Positions 55,117 to 63,590 of a stretch of DNA of 64,000 bases are shown piece by piece. Every line of letters starts with the position of its first letter. Within the stretch, counting starts at the first letter, position 1. This DNA comes from Flavobacteriales bacterium (GTDB lineage Bacteria; Bacteroidota; Bacteroidia; Flavobacteriales_F; PHOS-HE28). Made by a program: the position numbers and the translations under genes. The stretch covers positions 1 to 64,000 of the forward strand of contig JADJVC010000002.1 in assembly GCA_016710685.1 (NCBI GenBank), read 5' to 3'. The notes below the pieces were generated by a model that saw only the letters and a list, made by a program, of their open reading frames with translations, was not told the origin of the DNA and ran no database searches.

Positions 55117-57189
55117 CTAACGGTTGGAAGAGGTTTCCACGAAATACATCTCCATTTCCCCCTTCCCCTTTGCTTCCACCTTACCGCGTGGTGTGAATAC
55201 GAACGCCGGGTTGCCGAGCGGGTCCGCGGCATTCTTCACCAATTCATAGGTCGTTTCGCTGATGTTCACCCGGCCCACCGCGCCGCTGCTTTCCATGCGG
55301 CTTGCGGTGTTCACGGTATCGCCCCAAATGTCGTACTGGAATTTTTTTACGCCCACAATGCCCGCTACGACCGGCCCCGTGTGGATGCCTACGCGCATCT
55401 CAAAAGATGGCGTGCCTAAAGCATCGTGCTCCTTCCGCCGTGCGGCCATGAACGCCTGCATCTCCAGCGCCGCGTGTACCACGGATGTTGGCGTGGAGGA
55501 ATCCGGGTCCGGAAGCCCACCCACGCACATGTAGGCGTCGCCGATGGTTTTGATTTTCTCCACACCGTGCCGCCCGATGATGCCGTCGAATGCCTCGAAG
55601 CAGGCATTAAGCTCATGCAGCAGCACTTCCGCGCCCAATTGCGCGGCCATGCCGGTAAAGCCTTTGAAATCCGTGAACAGTACCGAGGCTTGCTGGAAAT
55701 GCCGCGCTTTTGCGGCACCGGTGGTCTTGAGTTCCTCGGCTACTTCCGCAGGCAAAATGTTCAGCAGTAATTCTTCGGAACGATCTTTTTCCGCGCTCAG
55801 TTCAGCAGTACGCTCCTTCACTTCCAGGTCCAGGTCGTCGCGCTGGCGGGCTACCAATTTGTTGTGGTGCGCGGAGCGGATGGCCAAATAGATCGCCACG
55901 GAAAGCGGCACGGCCGCATGCGAGCAATAGTCGCCCACCACGCTGAGGAAATTGGTGAACCCGCCTTCAAATGATTCAATTCCGGCCACCAAATTCAGCA
56001 GGAAGGCGAAAAGACTTGAAGCCAGCGCTCCCGCACCGATCCAGCGCGCGTAGCCTCTGGCACGCATCAGCTTAAAGCCGAGCCGGATCACTTCAATAAC
56101 GAACCAGCCCATCGCCAAGGCCAGGAGTAGCGCCAGCACCACCACGGCAAGGATTATAGCCACGTCCGAGTCTTCCAAAGTAAACTGCATGCCATACCCT
56201 CGGGTGGTGGCGTTGAGCTTGGTGAAAAGAATGGCTACAGCGAAAGTGATGCAGGCGACCGAGGCCGAAATGATCGCAATGCGGTACCACTTTTTGCGCT
56301 GTGGGCTGATCTGGCCGTGCAACGTGCCCAACGTCAGCACCAGCAGGAACATTGGCCACGGCGCAATGATGAACGAGATGGCGTCAAGTATGTTCGTCAC
56401 CGTATCAGTGGCTCCCCCAATGCCGGCGTTGATGCCGAAGTCGCAGAAAGAATCCAACGCAGAGAAGAAAGACAAGCCGGCCAGGTACAACCATTGCTTT
56501 TCGCGGCGCTCGAAGTTCCAGATCACCAAAGCCAGCACCAAGATCACCAAGTTGATGCCGATGAACACGCCATACTGCGCCATGTTGCGCTGGTTGGCGT
56601 ATGCCATATTGCCCGCGTGCACTGTCGTGTTATCGGCGAAGTCACCGACTGAGTTCGCGTCTGCGGAATCCAGCCGGATGGCGATGGATTCCGTATTGCC
56701 ATCACACAGGAAGGAGAACGGAACTAAGAGCGGGACCTGCGAACCGCCTACTGTTTCGGTGTTCGGTTTTTCCGTGGGAGTGGTGAACAAAAGTTGGCCG
56801 TTCAGAAAGACCTCGGCTTGCAGGTCGTCGCCAAACCCCAACAGCACTTTTTTGCCGCGCAAGGAAGAATCGGGCTGTAGACGGAAGCGCAGCCAATACA
56901 CCCCAGTTCCGGTACGCACGGTGTCATCCGCGTTGAGTTTCAGCCAAGTGGAGTCCACATAGTTCCGCAATGCATAGGCCGGGTCATCACCGAATTGCAG
57001 CCGCGCGTTTCCCCGGCTCTTCAGGCCCACGCCGGGCACCGTGCCCATGCCGGGCACCTCAGTGGTGTTATTCTGCAAACTCCATTCGCGCAATTGCGAG
57101 CCGGGTTTTACGCCGATGTCGGTTTGCGCGAAGAGGAGCCCGCCCGCTAAAACGGCAAGTACAAAAAGTAAAAGCCGGGCGGCACGCAT
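55117..57189 (-). CDS. Class III adenylate/guanylate cyclase with 7TM DISM sensor
   Basis: Membrane-bound nucleotide cyclase of 690 aa from ATG 57189. Order: signal peptide (MRAARLLLFVLAVLAGGLLFA); periplasmic DISM/jelly-roll-like sensor (about 25-185, YWLRFRLQPDSSLRGKKVLLGFG); seven membrane helices (about 200-430); a coiled-coil linker (LDLEVKERTAELSAEKDRSEELLLNILP); and a C-terminal class III cyclase domain with the metal Asp in VLFTDFKGFT, KIKTIGDAYMCVGG and YDIWGDTVNTASRMES. A substrate of ATP or GTP is not decided. Its stop is nine bases from the stop of the HD gene. Confidence 0.9.
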   Translation of the reverse strand: MRAARLLLFVLAVLAGGLLFAQTDIGVKPGSQLREWSLQNNTTEVPGMGTVPGVGLKSRGNARLQFGDDPAYALRNYVDSTWLKLNADDTVRTGTGVYWLRFRLQPDSSLRGKKVLLGFGDDLQAEVFLNGQLLFTTPTEKPNTETVGGSQVPLLVPFSFLCDGNTESIAIRLDSADANSVGDFADNTTVHAGNMAYANQRNMAQYGVFIGINLVILVLALVIWNFERREKQWLYLAGLSFFSALDSFCDFGINAGIGGATDTVTNILDAISFIIAPWPMFLLVLTLGTLHGQISPQRKKWYRIAIISASVACITFAVAILFTKLNATTRGYGMQFTLEDSDVAIILAVVVLALLLALAMGWFVIEVIRLGFKLMRARGYARWIGAGALASSLFAFLLNLVAGIESFEGGFTNFLSVVGDYCSHAAVPLSVAIYLAIRSAHHNKLVARQRDDLDLEVKERTAELSAEKDRSEELLLNILPAEVAEELKTTGAAKARHFQQASVLFTDFKGFTGMAAQLGAEVLLHELNACFEAFDGIIGRHGVEKIKTIGDAYMCVGGLPDPDSSTPTSVVHAALEMQAFMAARRKEHDALGTPSFEMRVGIHTGPVVAGIVGVKKFQYDIWGDTVNTASRMESSGAVGRVNISETTYELVKNAADPLGNPAFVFTPRGKVEAKGKGEMEMYFVETSSNR

Positions 57190-57359
57190 GGTGGAAAAGT
57201 AGCACTTGTGGAAGAAATCGATTTCTCGTCGGTGGGCCTCCGTGATCATCCGTGGTCATGCAACTCCCTGCAGGGTGGCTTCTCCAATCCTGTTAATCCT
57301 GTAATCCTTTCGAAAAAACCCGTGTCGTCCAGCCCCACGGTTTTCAGCGTATTTTGCCA

Positions 57360-57449
57360 CCGCCACCAAAACCACCACCATCCATGAAACCCCGCATCGC
57401 GCGAGCGTCCACGCTCGTGCGCCACCAAACCACCACCATCCATGAAACT
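57360..57449. repeat. Palindromic unit flanked by a direct repeat over a start codon
   Basis: CGCCACCAAAACCACCACCA plus TCCATGAAAC occurs at 57361-57390 and again, with one A fewer, at 57420-57448. The 30 bases between contain the hairpin GCGCGAGCGTCCACGCTCGT ending GCGCC. The second copy includes the start of the DUF2911 gene (ATG 57442), so the initiation region is duplicated. Confidence 0.75.
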
Positions 57450-57988
57450 CCTTAAATGGTTCCTCATCATCATCGGCGCGCTGCTCATCTTGGCATTCGC
57501 TGCTTTTCAACTGATGAAGTACCAGACCAAGCAAGCCAGCCCTGAAAGTGAAGTAGCCTACGCAAACGGCGACCTGAAGATCAACATCGACTACAGCCGC
57601 CCGTCCAAAAAGGACCGCACGATCTTTCGGCGGCTTGGTGCCTTACGACACCACTTGGCGCACCGGCGCGAACGAGGCCACAACTTTTGAGACCAATCAG
57701 GATTTAATGATCGGCGGAAAGACATTGCTCGCCGGAAAATACACGCTGTGGACCGTGCCACACCCGGAAACTTGGGAGGTGGTCTTCAACAAAAAGATGT
57801 ACGGCTGGGGAGTGAACATGAAAGAGCAGGCCAGCCGCGAGCCCGCCGAAGATGCGGTGGTAACGACAGTGCCGGTACAAACGCTGCCGCGTGAATTGGA
57901 GCAATTCACCATCAGTGTGGTGGATGATACCGTGCCCCTGTTAGTACTTGCATGGGACCAAACGAAGGTGGAGGTGCCGTTACGTTAA
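57442..57988 (+). CDS. DUF2911 protein (one frameshift)
   Basis: Membrane-anchored or secreted protein with an N-terminal helix (MKLLKWFLIIIGALLILAFAAFQL). The DUF2911 domain begins LKINIDYSRPSKKDRTIF; the frame is lost at about 57623 by one extra base and continues with GGLVPYDTTWRTGANEATTF, TIGGK-type and LLAGKYTLWTVPHPETWEVVFN to the end. The repaired length is 181 aa. Function not known. The stop codon (TAA 57986-57988) lies within the terminal inverted repeat of the following MITE-like element, though the protein end looks natural. Confidence 0.8.
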
Positions 57989-58180
57989 GGGAACCTCTAA
58001 AAACCTCGAACCGATGGCACAAGCGCTTATCATTCGCGTCAGCCAAGGCGTGACGAAAGGCAGCTACCCGTAGGTAACTGCCTGAGGAACAACGCAGGAT
58101 GACCGAATGATAACGCTTGCCCGAAGGGTCGCCACGAAGTGGCGATGACACGGGAGCGAGGTTTTTAGAGGCTCCCTTAA
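57985..58180. mobile_element. MITE-like element with 24-bp terminal inverted repeats
   Basis: A 196-base element bounded by TTAAGGGAACCTCTAAAAAC plus CTCG on the left and its complement on the right, with one mismatch over 24 bases. The interior is itself an imperfect palindrome (AGCGCTTATCATTCG against CGAATGATAACGCT, GGCAGCTACC against GGTAACTGCC), so the element could fold into one long hairpin. No ORF is inside. No clear target-site duplication beyond the TTAA ends, which may themselves be a TTAA target. Confidence 0.8.
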
Positions 58181-58205
58181 TTTCGCTCCCTCAAAACACA
58201 CCACC

Positions 58206-58493
58206 ATGAACGGCAATTGGGGCAAGGTCATCCTCTTCAGCATTCTTTTCTGCATCCTCGGATTTATCCTTGGGCGCGTAACCTGCGGTAGTTGCGGTCC
58301 CGCCGGTTGCGAGCGCGGCGAAATGCACGGCGATGCCTGCAAAAAGGGCGGCGCGTGTGCGCACGATGACATGAAGGGCGAAGCGTGCGAACACGGCAAA
58401 AAAGGCAAGTGTTGCACCATGAAGGGTGATAGCGCCATGCTACACAGCGGGATGGACGGTGCCATGTCGGACAGCACCGCTGTCGTCCGGTAA
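58206..58493 (+). CDS. Small membrane protein with Cys/His/Met-rich tail
   Basis: Protein of 95 aa starting at ATG 58206. One N-terminal helix (VILFSILFCILGFILGRV) is followed by a hydrophilic part with nine Cys residues (TCGSCGPAGC, GDACKKGGACAH, GEACEHGKKGKCC) and several His and Met. This suggests metal binding. No named family is recognised. It is followed four to five bases later by the tandem-repeat gene, so both may share a transcript. Confidence 0.65.
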   Translation: MNGNWGKVILFSILFCILGFILGRVTCGSCGPAGCERGEMHGDACKKGGACAHDDMKGEACEHGKKGKCCTMKGDSAMLHSGMDGAMSDSTAVVR

Positions 58494-58498
58494 GTGGC

Positions 58499-58945
58499 AT
58501 GTTCCGCCTTCGCCTGTTCGTTGCAGTTTGTGTTTTAGGCGTGATGCAGGGCCTATCCGCCCAAAGCATTGAAAATTCCTCCCGCAGTACCATCGGCTAT
58601 TTGAATGCGGACGGCCGCATCGAGAGCAGTTCCCGTTCCACGGTGGGCTATTTCCGCGAGAGCGGTTCCGGCTGGACCATCGAAAACGCTTCCCGGAGCA
58701 CCATCGGCTACATCATTTCCCGGGGGAACGACGATTTCTCCATGGAGAACAGTTCCCGTTCCACCGTGGGTTACATGCACCGCAGCAGTGACACGTGGAC
58801 GGTGGAGAACAGCTCGCGCAGCACCGTCGGCTATATCGACAAGGACGGCCGGGTGGAGAACCGTTCACGCAGCACCGTTGGTTATGCACGGGATATTCCA
58901 CCCGCATGGGTGGCCGTTCACTTCTTCTTTTTCCAGTTTCCGTAG
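58499..58945 (+). CDS. Secreted tandem-repeat protein with six SRSTxGY units
   Basis: Secreted protein of 148 aa with a signal peptide (MFRLRLFVAVCVLGVMQGLSA). The mature part is six copies of a unit of 18-23 residues, [IVM]E[NS]xSRST[IV]GY plus a variable turn (for example NADGR, RESGSGW, DKDGR), then an aromatic tail (AWVAVHFFFFQFP). The regular unit suggests a closed beta structure; I recall RefSeq using the name '5-fold beta-flower protein' for a similar Bacteroidota family, but this is from memory. Function unknown. Confidence 0.75.
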   Translation: MFRLRLFVAVCVLGVMQGLSAQSIENSSRSTIGYLNADGRIESSSRSTVGYFRESGSGWTIENASRSTIGYIISRGNDDFSMENSSRSTVGYMHRSSDTWTVENSSRSTVGYIDKDGRVENRSRSTVGYARDIPPAWVAVHFFFFQFP

Positions 58946-59042
58946 GGGCGACCAGGTCGCGGTCGGACATATTCATACGCGGCACCAACTATCTGCCGGC
59001 CTGCAACGGGACCGGCCATCGCGACAATGATGTGTATCCAGT

Positions 59043-60866
59043 TCAATCGTACGGCACCTCCGCCGGTTCGCCGAAATCAAACCCCGGTGCGCCGGCAGAA
59101 AAGGAATCGAAGCTGTTGAAGCGGAAGCCGGCGCCGTGCGTATCCGGCAGGTAGGGGTAAAAGCCCACCGAAAGTTCGAAGGTGTTCACCAACAGGTTCT
59201 CGTTGCGCACCAGCAGGCCCAAGGTAACGGCGGTTTGGATGCGGCCGGAAAAGAGCGGGTCGCTTTCTCCACCCAAGGTGCCGAAACCCGCCAGCAGGAC
59301 AGGTGCCACCTTGAAGCCCAAAAAGGACCATGGCGCATAGAACACCGTTTCGCTGCGGAACAGTTCTTTGTGGGTGCCGGTGAGGGTTCCGCTACTGAAG
59401 CCGTAGAGCTGGGAGCCGTTCAGGTTGACGCTTGCGTAGTCCGGTTTGTTGTAGCCGTACACGGCGTTGAAGCGGAAGAACTGCCGAAAATGCCAGCGGC
59501 CCCAGTTGCGCAGGTCGGTGAAGTAGAGCACGCGCATGTTGAGCGCGCCGTCCACCACGTCGCCGGTCTGAAAGAAGGTGCCGTAGCCCAGGCCCACGTT
59601 CAGGTAGCCGAAGCCGGCGTAGTTCCTTCCGCGGGAAACATCTGCGCCCACGTAGGGCCGGTTCACGGTGAGTTCGCGCTTCTCCACCCCGGTGGTGAAG
59701 GTGAGCAACAAGCCCTCCGGCACGTCTTCTGCGTTGCCGAACCGGAAGAGGTAGCGCTCCTTGTAGTACTGGCGGATGCTGATGCCGGTACTGACCAGGA
59801 AGAGCGAATTGTCGCTGTAGACACCCAGCGGGTCCAGCGCGCGTGGCGGCCGGGTGGCATAACGCGTTTGGGCGTAGCGCGCGGCCAGCACGAAGTTGCT
59901 GTTTTGGCTGCCGGGCTCGGTGCCGTCGCCCAGATGGAAGCCCCTCCCGGTCCAGATGTCCAAGGTGGCGGGGGAAAGCGCATGATCCGAGAGCACGGCG
60001 CCTTCGGTATCGAACACTTGGTACCGGCTCCAACCTTGGCTCCAAGCTACTCCGGCGGCCCATTTTGCAAGTGGGGAATAAAAAGGCCGTTGGAAGCTGA
60101 AGCCGAGCTCATCGCCGTCCGGGCCTGTGGCATAGTGCGCGTAGGAGGAGATGAAGCTGTTGCGGATGTTGTACACCTGGTGTGCGCCACTGAGGGAAAG
60201 CTTTGGCTGGCCCATCAAATAACCTACGCGCTGCTCCACGCTTTGGCCCCAGCCCAGCAGGTTCTTTTCGCGCACCGTGGCGCTGGCGCTGGTGAGGTCC
60301 GCTTCGCCGGAAACGTCGATGGACCATTTATCATGCACCATCACCAACAGGTCCACGCTGTCCTTGGTGCCGGCCACCGGTTGCACCAGGATGCGGGCAT
60401 CGGTAACGAAGGGCGTGGCGCGGAGCACGCGTTCGGATTCACTGACCTGCAAGGGGTCCAGCGGTCGTAGGGGCTTAACTAGCAGCAGGTTGCGCACGAT
60501 GCGCGGCCGGGTCTTGCGGTGCAGCCTGTTGGCCCAGGTCTGCAGCCCGTTCACCGGCGCCTGCGTGGTATCGTCCACTGAAAAGCCGAACGGGTCCATG
60601 GTGCGCACCTCGATGTGGCGAACGATCTTGCCTTTGTCCGCCCGGAAGGGGGCCGATCGCTGGGTGCGGGGAGCGCTGGGCGGTGGCTCGTCAGCAGCTA
60701 TCGGCTCCACGAAAATGCCGCTGTAGATCCAACGGGTCACCTTGTGTTTCAACGAATATTCGTGGATGTCCCGGTAGATCACCGGGGTGCTGTCCGATTG
60801 TGCGGCCGCGCCGAAGCAAAGCCCCATGGCGGCGCCACACAATAGGGAACGCAGCGCGCGGGTCAT
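59043..60866 (-). CDS. Outer-membrane protein with POTRA-like domain and beta-barrel
   Basis: Outer-membrane protein of 607 aa from ATG 60866, with a signal peptide (MTRALRSLLCGAAMGLCFGAAA). An N-terminal POTRA-like domain (about 80-190: GKIVRHIEVRTMDPFGF, PRIVRNLLLVKPLRPLD...SERVLRATPFVTDARILV, VDLLVMVHDKWSIDV) is followed by a barrel of about sixteen strands ending in FNSFDSFSAGAPGFDFG. It resembles the BamA/TamA superfamily in layout but has one POTRA only and no clear RGF/Y motif. It is next to the lpxD operon, divergent. Role unknown; transport or assembly at the outer membrane is possible. Confidence 0.7.
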   Translation of the reverse strand: MTRALRSLLCGAAMGLCFGAAAQSDSTPVIYRDIHEYSLKHKVTRWIYSGIFVEPIAADEPPPSAPRTQRSAPFRADKGKIVRHIEVRTMDPFGFSVDDTTQAPVNGLQTWANRLHRKTRPRIVRNLLLVKPLRPLDPLQVSESERVLRATPFVTDARILVQPVAGTKDSVDLLVMVHDKWSIDVSGEADLTSASATVREKNLLGWGQSVEQRVGYLMGQPKLSLSGAHQVYNIRNSFISSYAHYATGPDGDELGFSFQRPFYSPLAKWAAGVAWSQGWSRYQVFDTEGAVLSDHALSPATLDIWTGRGFHLGDGTEPGSQNSNFVLAARYAQTRYATRPPRALDPLGVYSDNSLFLVSTGISIRQYYKERYLFRFGNAEDVPEGLLLTFTTGVEKRELTVNRPYVGADVSRGRNYAGFGYLNVGLGYGTFFQTGDVVDGALNMRVLYFTDLRNWGRWHFRQFFRFNAVYGYNKPDYASVNLNGSQLYGFSSGTLTGTHKELFRSETVFYAPWSFLGFKVAPVLLAGFGTLGGESDPLFSGRIQTAVTLGLLVRNENLLVNTFELSVGFYPYLPDTHGAGFRFNSFDSFSAGAPGFDFGEPAEVPYD

Positions 60867-61074
60867 CGGTGGGGCATATTCCGGTGTTCGGCGGGCATGG
60901 TGTGGAAGTCCACAAAATTCCGGCCGTTTTGCATTGAACATGGAAAGAAGGATGCTGCGGTTATTTTCGTTCACAGGCCAAGGCAGGAAATTGCCCGGCA
61001 CGCCGCACCGGACGCATTCCCGCCTGCAACTATCTTCGCGGACCCACTTCGGCAACGACCGGGCGGACAAGGGC

Positions 61075-62142
61075 ATGCAATTCACTGCAGGACAGATCGC
61101 AGAATTCCTCCATGGGGAAGTGGATGGCAACGCGCAAGTGTTGGTGCATGACGTGGCCAAGATCGAAGAAGGCCGCTCCGGCACCTTGACGTTTTTGTCC
61201 AATCCCGTGTACACCGAGCATGTGTACAAAACTGCGGCCAGCGTGGTGATCGTAGCCCGCGATTTTCAGGCCGCCAAGGCCATTCCGAAACACCTCACGC
61301 TCGTTCGAGTGGACGACCCGCGCGCGGCCTTTGCGCGCTTGCTGGAGATCCATGAAGCGCAGCGTTTCGACATGGTGGGTATCGAGCAGCCCAGCTTCGT
61401 GAACCCGCGCGCCAAGCTCGCGGACGATGTGTACGTTGGCGCCTTCACCTACATCGCCGAAGGTGCGACGGTAGGTGAGGACGTGAAGATCTTCCCCAAC
61501 TGCTACATCGGCGAAGGCGTGCATATCGGCAAGGGCTGCCGCATCCATGCCGGGGTGCGGATCCACGCCAAGTGCATTATCGGCGACAACTGCGTGCTGC
61601 ACAGCGGCGTGGTGATCGGTGCCGACGGCTTCGGCTTCGTGCCCAACGCAAAGGGCGAGCAGATAAAGATGGCGCAGATCGGCAACGTGATCATCGAAAA
61701 CGACGTGGAGATCGGGGCCAACACCACCGTGGACCGTGCCACGTTGGGCAGCACGATCATCCGCACCGGTGCCAAGCTGGACAACCTCATTCAAGTAGGT
61801 CACAACGCGGAGATCGGCGCACACACCTTGGTGGTGAGCCAAGCCGGCATCGCGGGCAGCACGCGCATCGGCAGCTATTGCCAGATCGGCGGCCAAGTGG
61901 GCATCGCCGGCCACCTGCACATCGGCGACCGGGTGAAGATCGCGGCCCAGAGCGGCATCGGCTCCAACATTCCGGATGACGCGGTGGTACAGGGCTCTCC
62001 AGCTTACGCCATCGGCGAATACAAGCGCAGCTACGTGGTGTTCCGCGGGCTGCCACAACTGAAGCAACGCATTGAACAACTGGAGCGCGAGCTGGCATCC
62101 TTGCGCAGTGAAGCCGCTACACACGCGGAAGAGAAATCATGA
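61075..62142 (+). CDS. lpxD: UDP-3-O-acyl-glucosamine N-acyltransferase
   Basis: Third enzyme of lipid A synthesis, adding an acyl chain from ACP to the amine of UDP-3-O-acyl-GlcN. The ATG at 61075 gives 355 aa. An N-terminal uridine-binding domain (about 1-100, GTLTFLSNPVYTEHVY) precedes the left-handed beta-helix of hexapeptide repeats (about 100-290). The catalytic H243 is in IQVGHNAEIG. A C-terminal coiled helix (LKQRIEQLERELASL) follows. It overlaps lpxC-fabZ by four bases (ATGA). Confidence 0.95.
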   Translation: MQFTAGQIAEFLHGEVDGNAQVLVHDVAKIEEGRSGTLTFLSNPVYTEHVYKTAASVVIVARDFQAAKAIPKHLTLVRVDDPRAAFARLLEIHEAQRFDMVGIEQPSFVNPRAKLADDVYVGAFTYIAEGATVGEDVKIFPNCYIGEGVHIGKGCRIHAGVRIHAKCIIGDNCVLHSGVVIGADGFGFVPNAKGEQIKMAQIGNVIIENDVEIGANTTVDRATLGSTIIRTGAKLDNLIQVGHNAEIGAHTLVVSQAGIAGSTRIGSYCQIGGQVGIAGHLHIGDRVKIAAQSGIGSNIPDDAVVQGSPAYAIGEYKRSYVVFRGLPQLKQRIEQLERELASLRSEAATHAEEKS

Positions 62143-63590
62143 GCGACCATCAACACACCCTCAAGGGCGCCGTCACCATCACCGGCGTGGGCCTGCACAC
62201 CGGCGAAAAGGTGAACCTCACCCTGAACCCGGCACCCGAAGGCCACGGCTTGAAATTCCAGCGGACCGACATGGAAGGTCAACCCGTGATCGAGGCCGAT
62301 GCCGACCTGGTGGTGAGCACCGCACGTGGCACCACGTTGGGCAAGGGCGATGCGAAAGTGAACACCACCGAGCACATCCTCGCAGCGCTCTACGCCATGA
62401 ACGTGGACAACTGCCTGATCCAGCTCGATGGCGCCGAAGTGCCCATCATGGACGGCAGCGCATTGAAGTTCGTGGAAGCCATTGAACACGCTGGGTTGCA
62501 ACCGCAGGACGCGCCGCGCAACTGGTACGAGTTGAAGGAACCGATCTGGTTCGAGACCGAGGAACGCGGTACCGAAATGCTCGGCGTACCCGCCCCCGGC
62601 GGCGAATTCCGCCTTACGGTGATGGTGGACTACAACAGCCCCGTGCTCGGCACCCAGCACGCCAGCATGTACAACAACGGCGAGTTCAAAGCGGAGATCG
62701 CGCCCTGCCGCACCTTCGTCTTCCTGCGGGAATTGGAGCAGTTAGCCAAGGCGGGTCTCATCAAGGGCGGCGACCTGGACAATGCCATCGTGCTGGAAGA
62801 CCGCGAGGACATCACCAAGGACGACCTGAAGGCGCTGGCGAAAAGCATTGGCCGCGAATACCAGGACGTGGAGATCCGCCGCAACGGCGTGCTGAACACC
62901 ACCGATCTGAAATTCCTGAACGAGCCCGCACGGCACAAGCTGCTGGACATCATTGGCGATCTGGCACTGGTGGGCCGGCCGATCAAAGGGCACATCTTGG
63001 CGGCGCGGCCGGGCCATTTCGGCAACACCACGTTCGCCAAGAAGATCAAGGACAAGATCCGCGAGGAGGAAAAGGACCAGAAATTGCGCTTCGACCTCAC
63101 CGCGGAACCGTTGTTCGACATCAATGCCATCACCAAAATGCTGCCGCACCGCTACCCGTTCCTGCTGGTGGACAAAGTGATGACCATGGACGCCACCAGC
63201 ATCGTGGGCGTGAAGAACGTCACCATGAACGAGCCGCAGTTCACCGGCCACTTCCCGGACAACCCGGTAATGCCCGGCGTGCTGCAGGTGGAAGCCATGG
63301 CGCAGGTCGGTGGCATTTTCGCCTTGAGCCAAGTGCCCGATCCGGAACACTACACCACTTACTTCCTGAAAACGGATGCCGTACGCTACCGGCGCAAAGT
63401 GGTGCCGGGAGACACGCTGGTGTTCCGCTTGGAGCTCATCACGCCGATCCGGCGCGGCATCGTACACATGCGCGGCGTGGGCTACGTGAACGGCCAACCC
63501 GCTGTGGAAGCCGAGATGATGGCGCAGATCGCACGCGACAAGGCACCCAAGGAAGAAGCCGCGAAAACCAAGGCCAAAGCGGACGCATGA
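62139..63590 (+). CDS. Bifunctional LpxC deacetylase / FabZ 3-hydroxyacyl-ACP dehydratase
   Basis: Fusion of 483 aa typical of Bacteroidota. Residues 1-310 are LpxC, the zinc deacetylase of lipid A synthesis: H79 in TTEHILAAL, H266 and D270 in ARHKLLDIIGDL and the catalytic H284 in IKGHIL. Residues about 325-470 are FabZ of fatty acid synthesis: PHRYPFLLVDKV, with catalytic H371 in GHFPDNPVMPG and E385 in VLQVEAMAQ. A short Lys/Ala-rich tail ends it. It is coupled to lpxD before and lpxA after by four-base overlaps. Confidence 0.95.
   Translation: MSDHQHTLKGAVTITGVGLHTGEKVNLTLNPAPEGHGLKFQRTDMEGQPVIEADADLVVSTARGTTLGKGDAKVNTTEHILAALYAMNVDNCLIQLDGAEVPIMDGSALKFVEAIEHAGLQPQDAPRNWYELKEPIWFETEERGTEMLGVPAPGGEFRLTVMVDYNSPVLGTQHASMYNNGEFKAEIAPCRTFVFLRELEQLAKAGLIKGGDLDNAIVLEDREDITKDDLKALAKSIGREYQDVEIRRNGVLNTTDLKFLNEPARHKLLDIIGDLALVGRPIKGHILAARPGHFGNTTFAKKIKDKIREEEKDQKLRFDLTAEPLFDINAITKMLPHRYPFLLVDKVMTMDATSIVGVKNVTMNEPQFTGHFPDNPVMPGVLQVEAMAQVGGIFALSQVPDPEHYTTYFLKTDAVRYRRKVVPGDTLVFRLELITPIRRGIVHMRGVGYVNGQPAVEAEMMAQIARDKAPKEEAAKTKAKADA

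Noticed and set aside
59136..60470. 444-aa open frame on the plus strand
   Set aside because: Antisense to the outer-membrane protein gene; no signal or domain.
61030..62124. 364-aa open frame on the minus strand
   Set aside because: Antisense to lpxD; the apparent regularity mirrors the hexapeptide repeats of LpxD.
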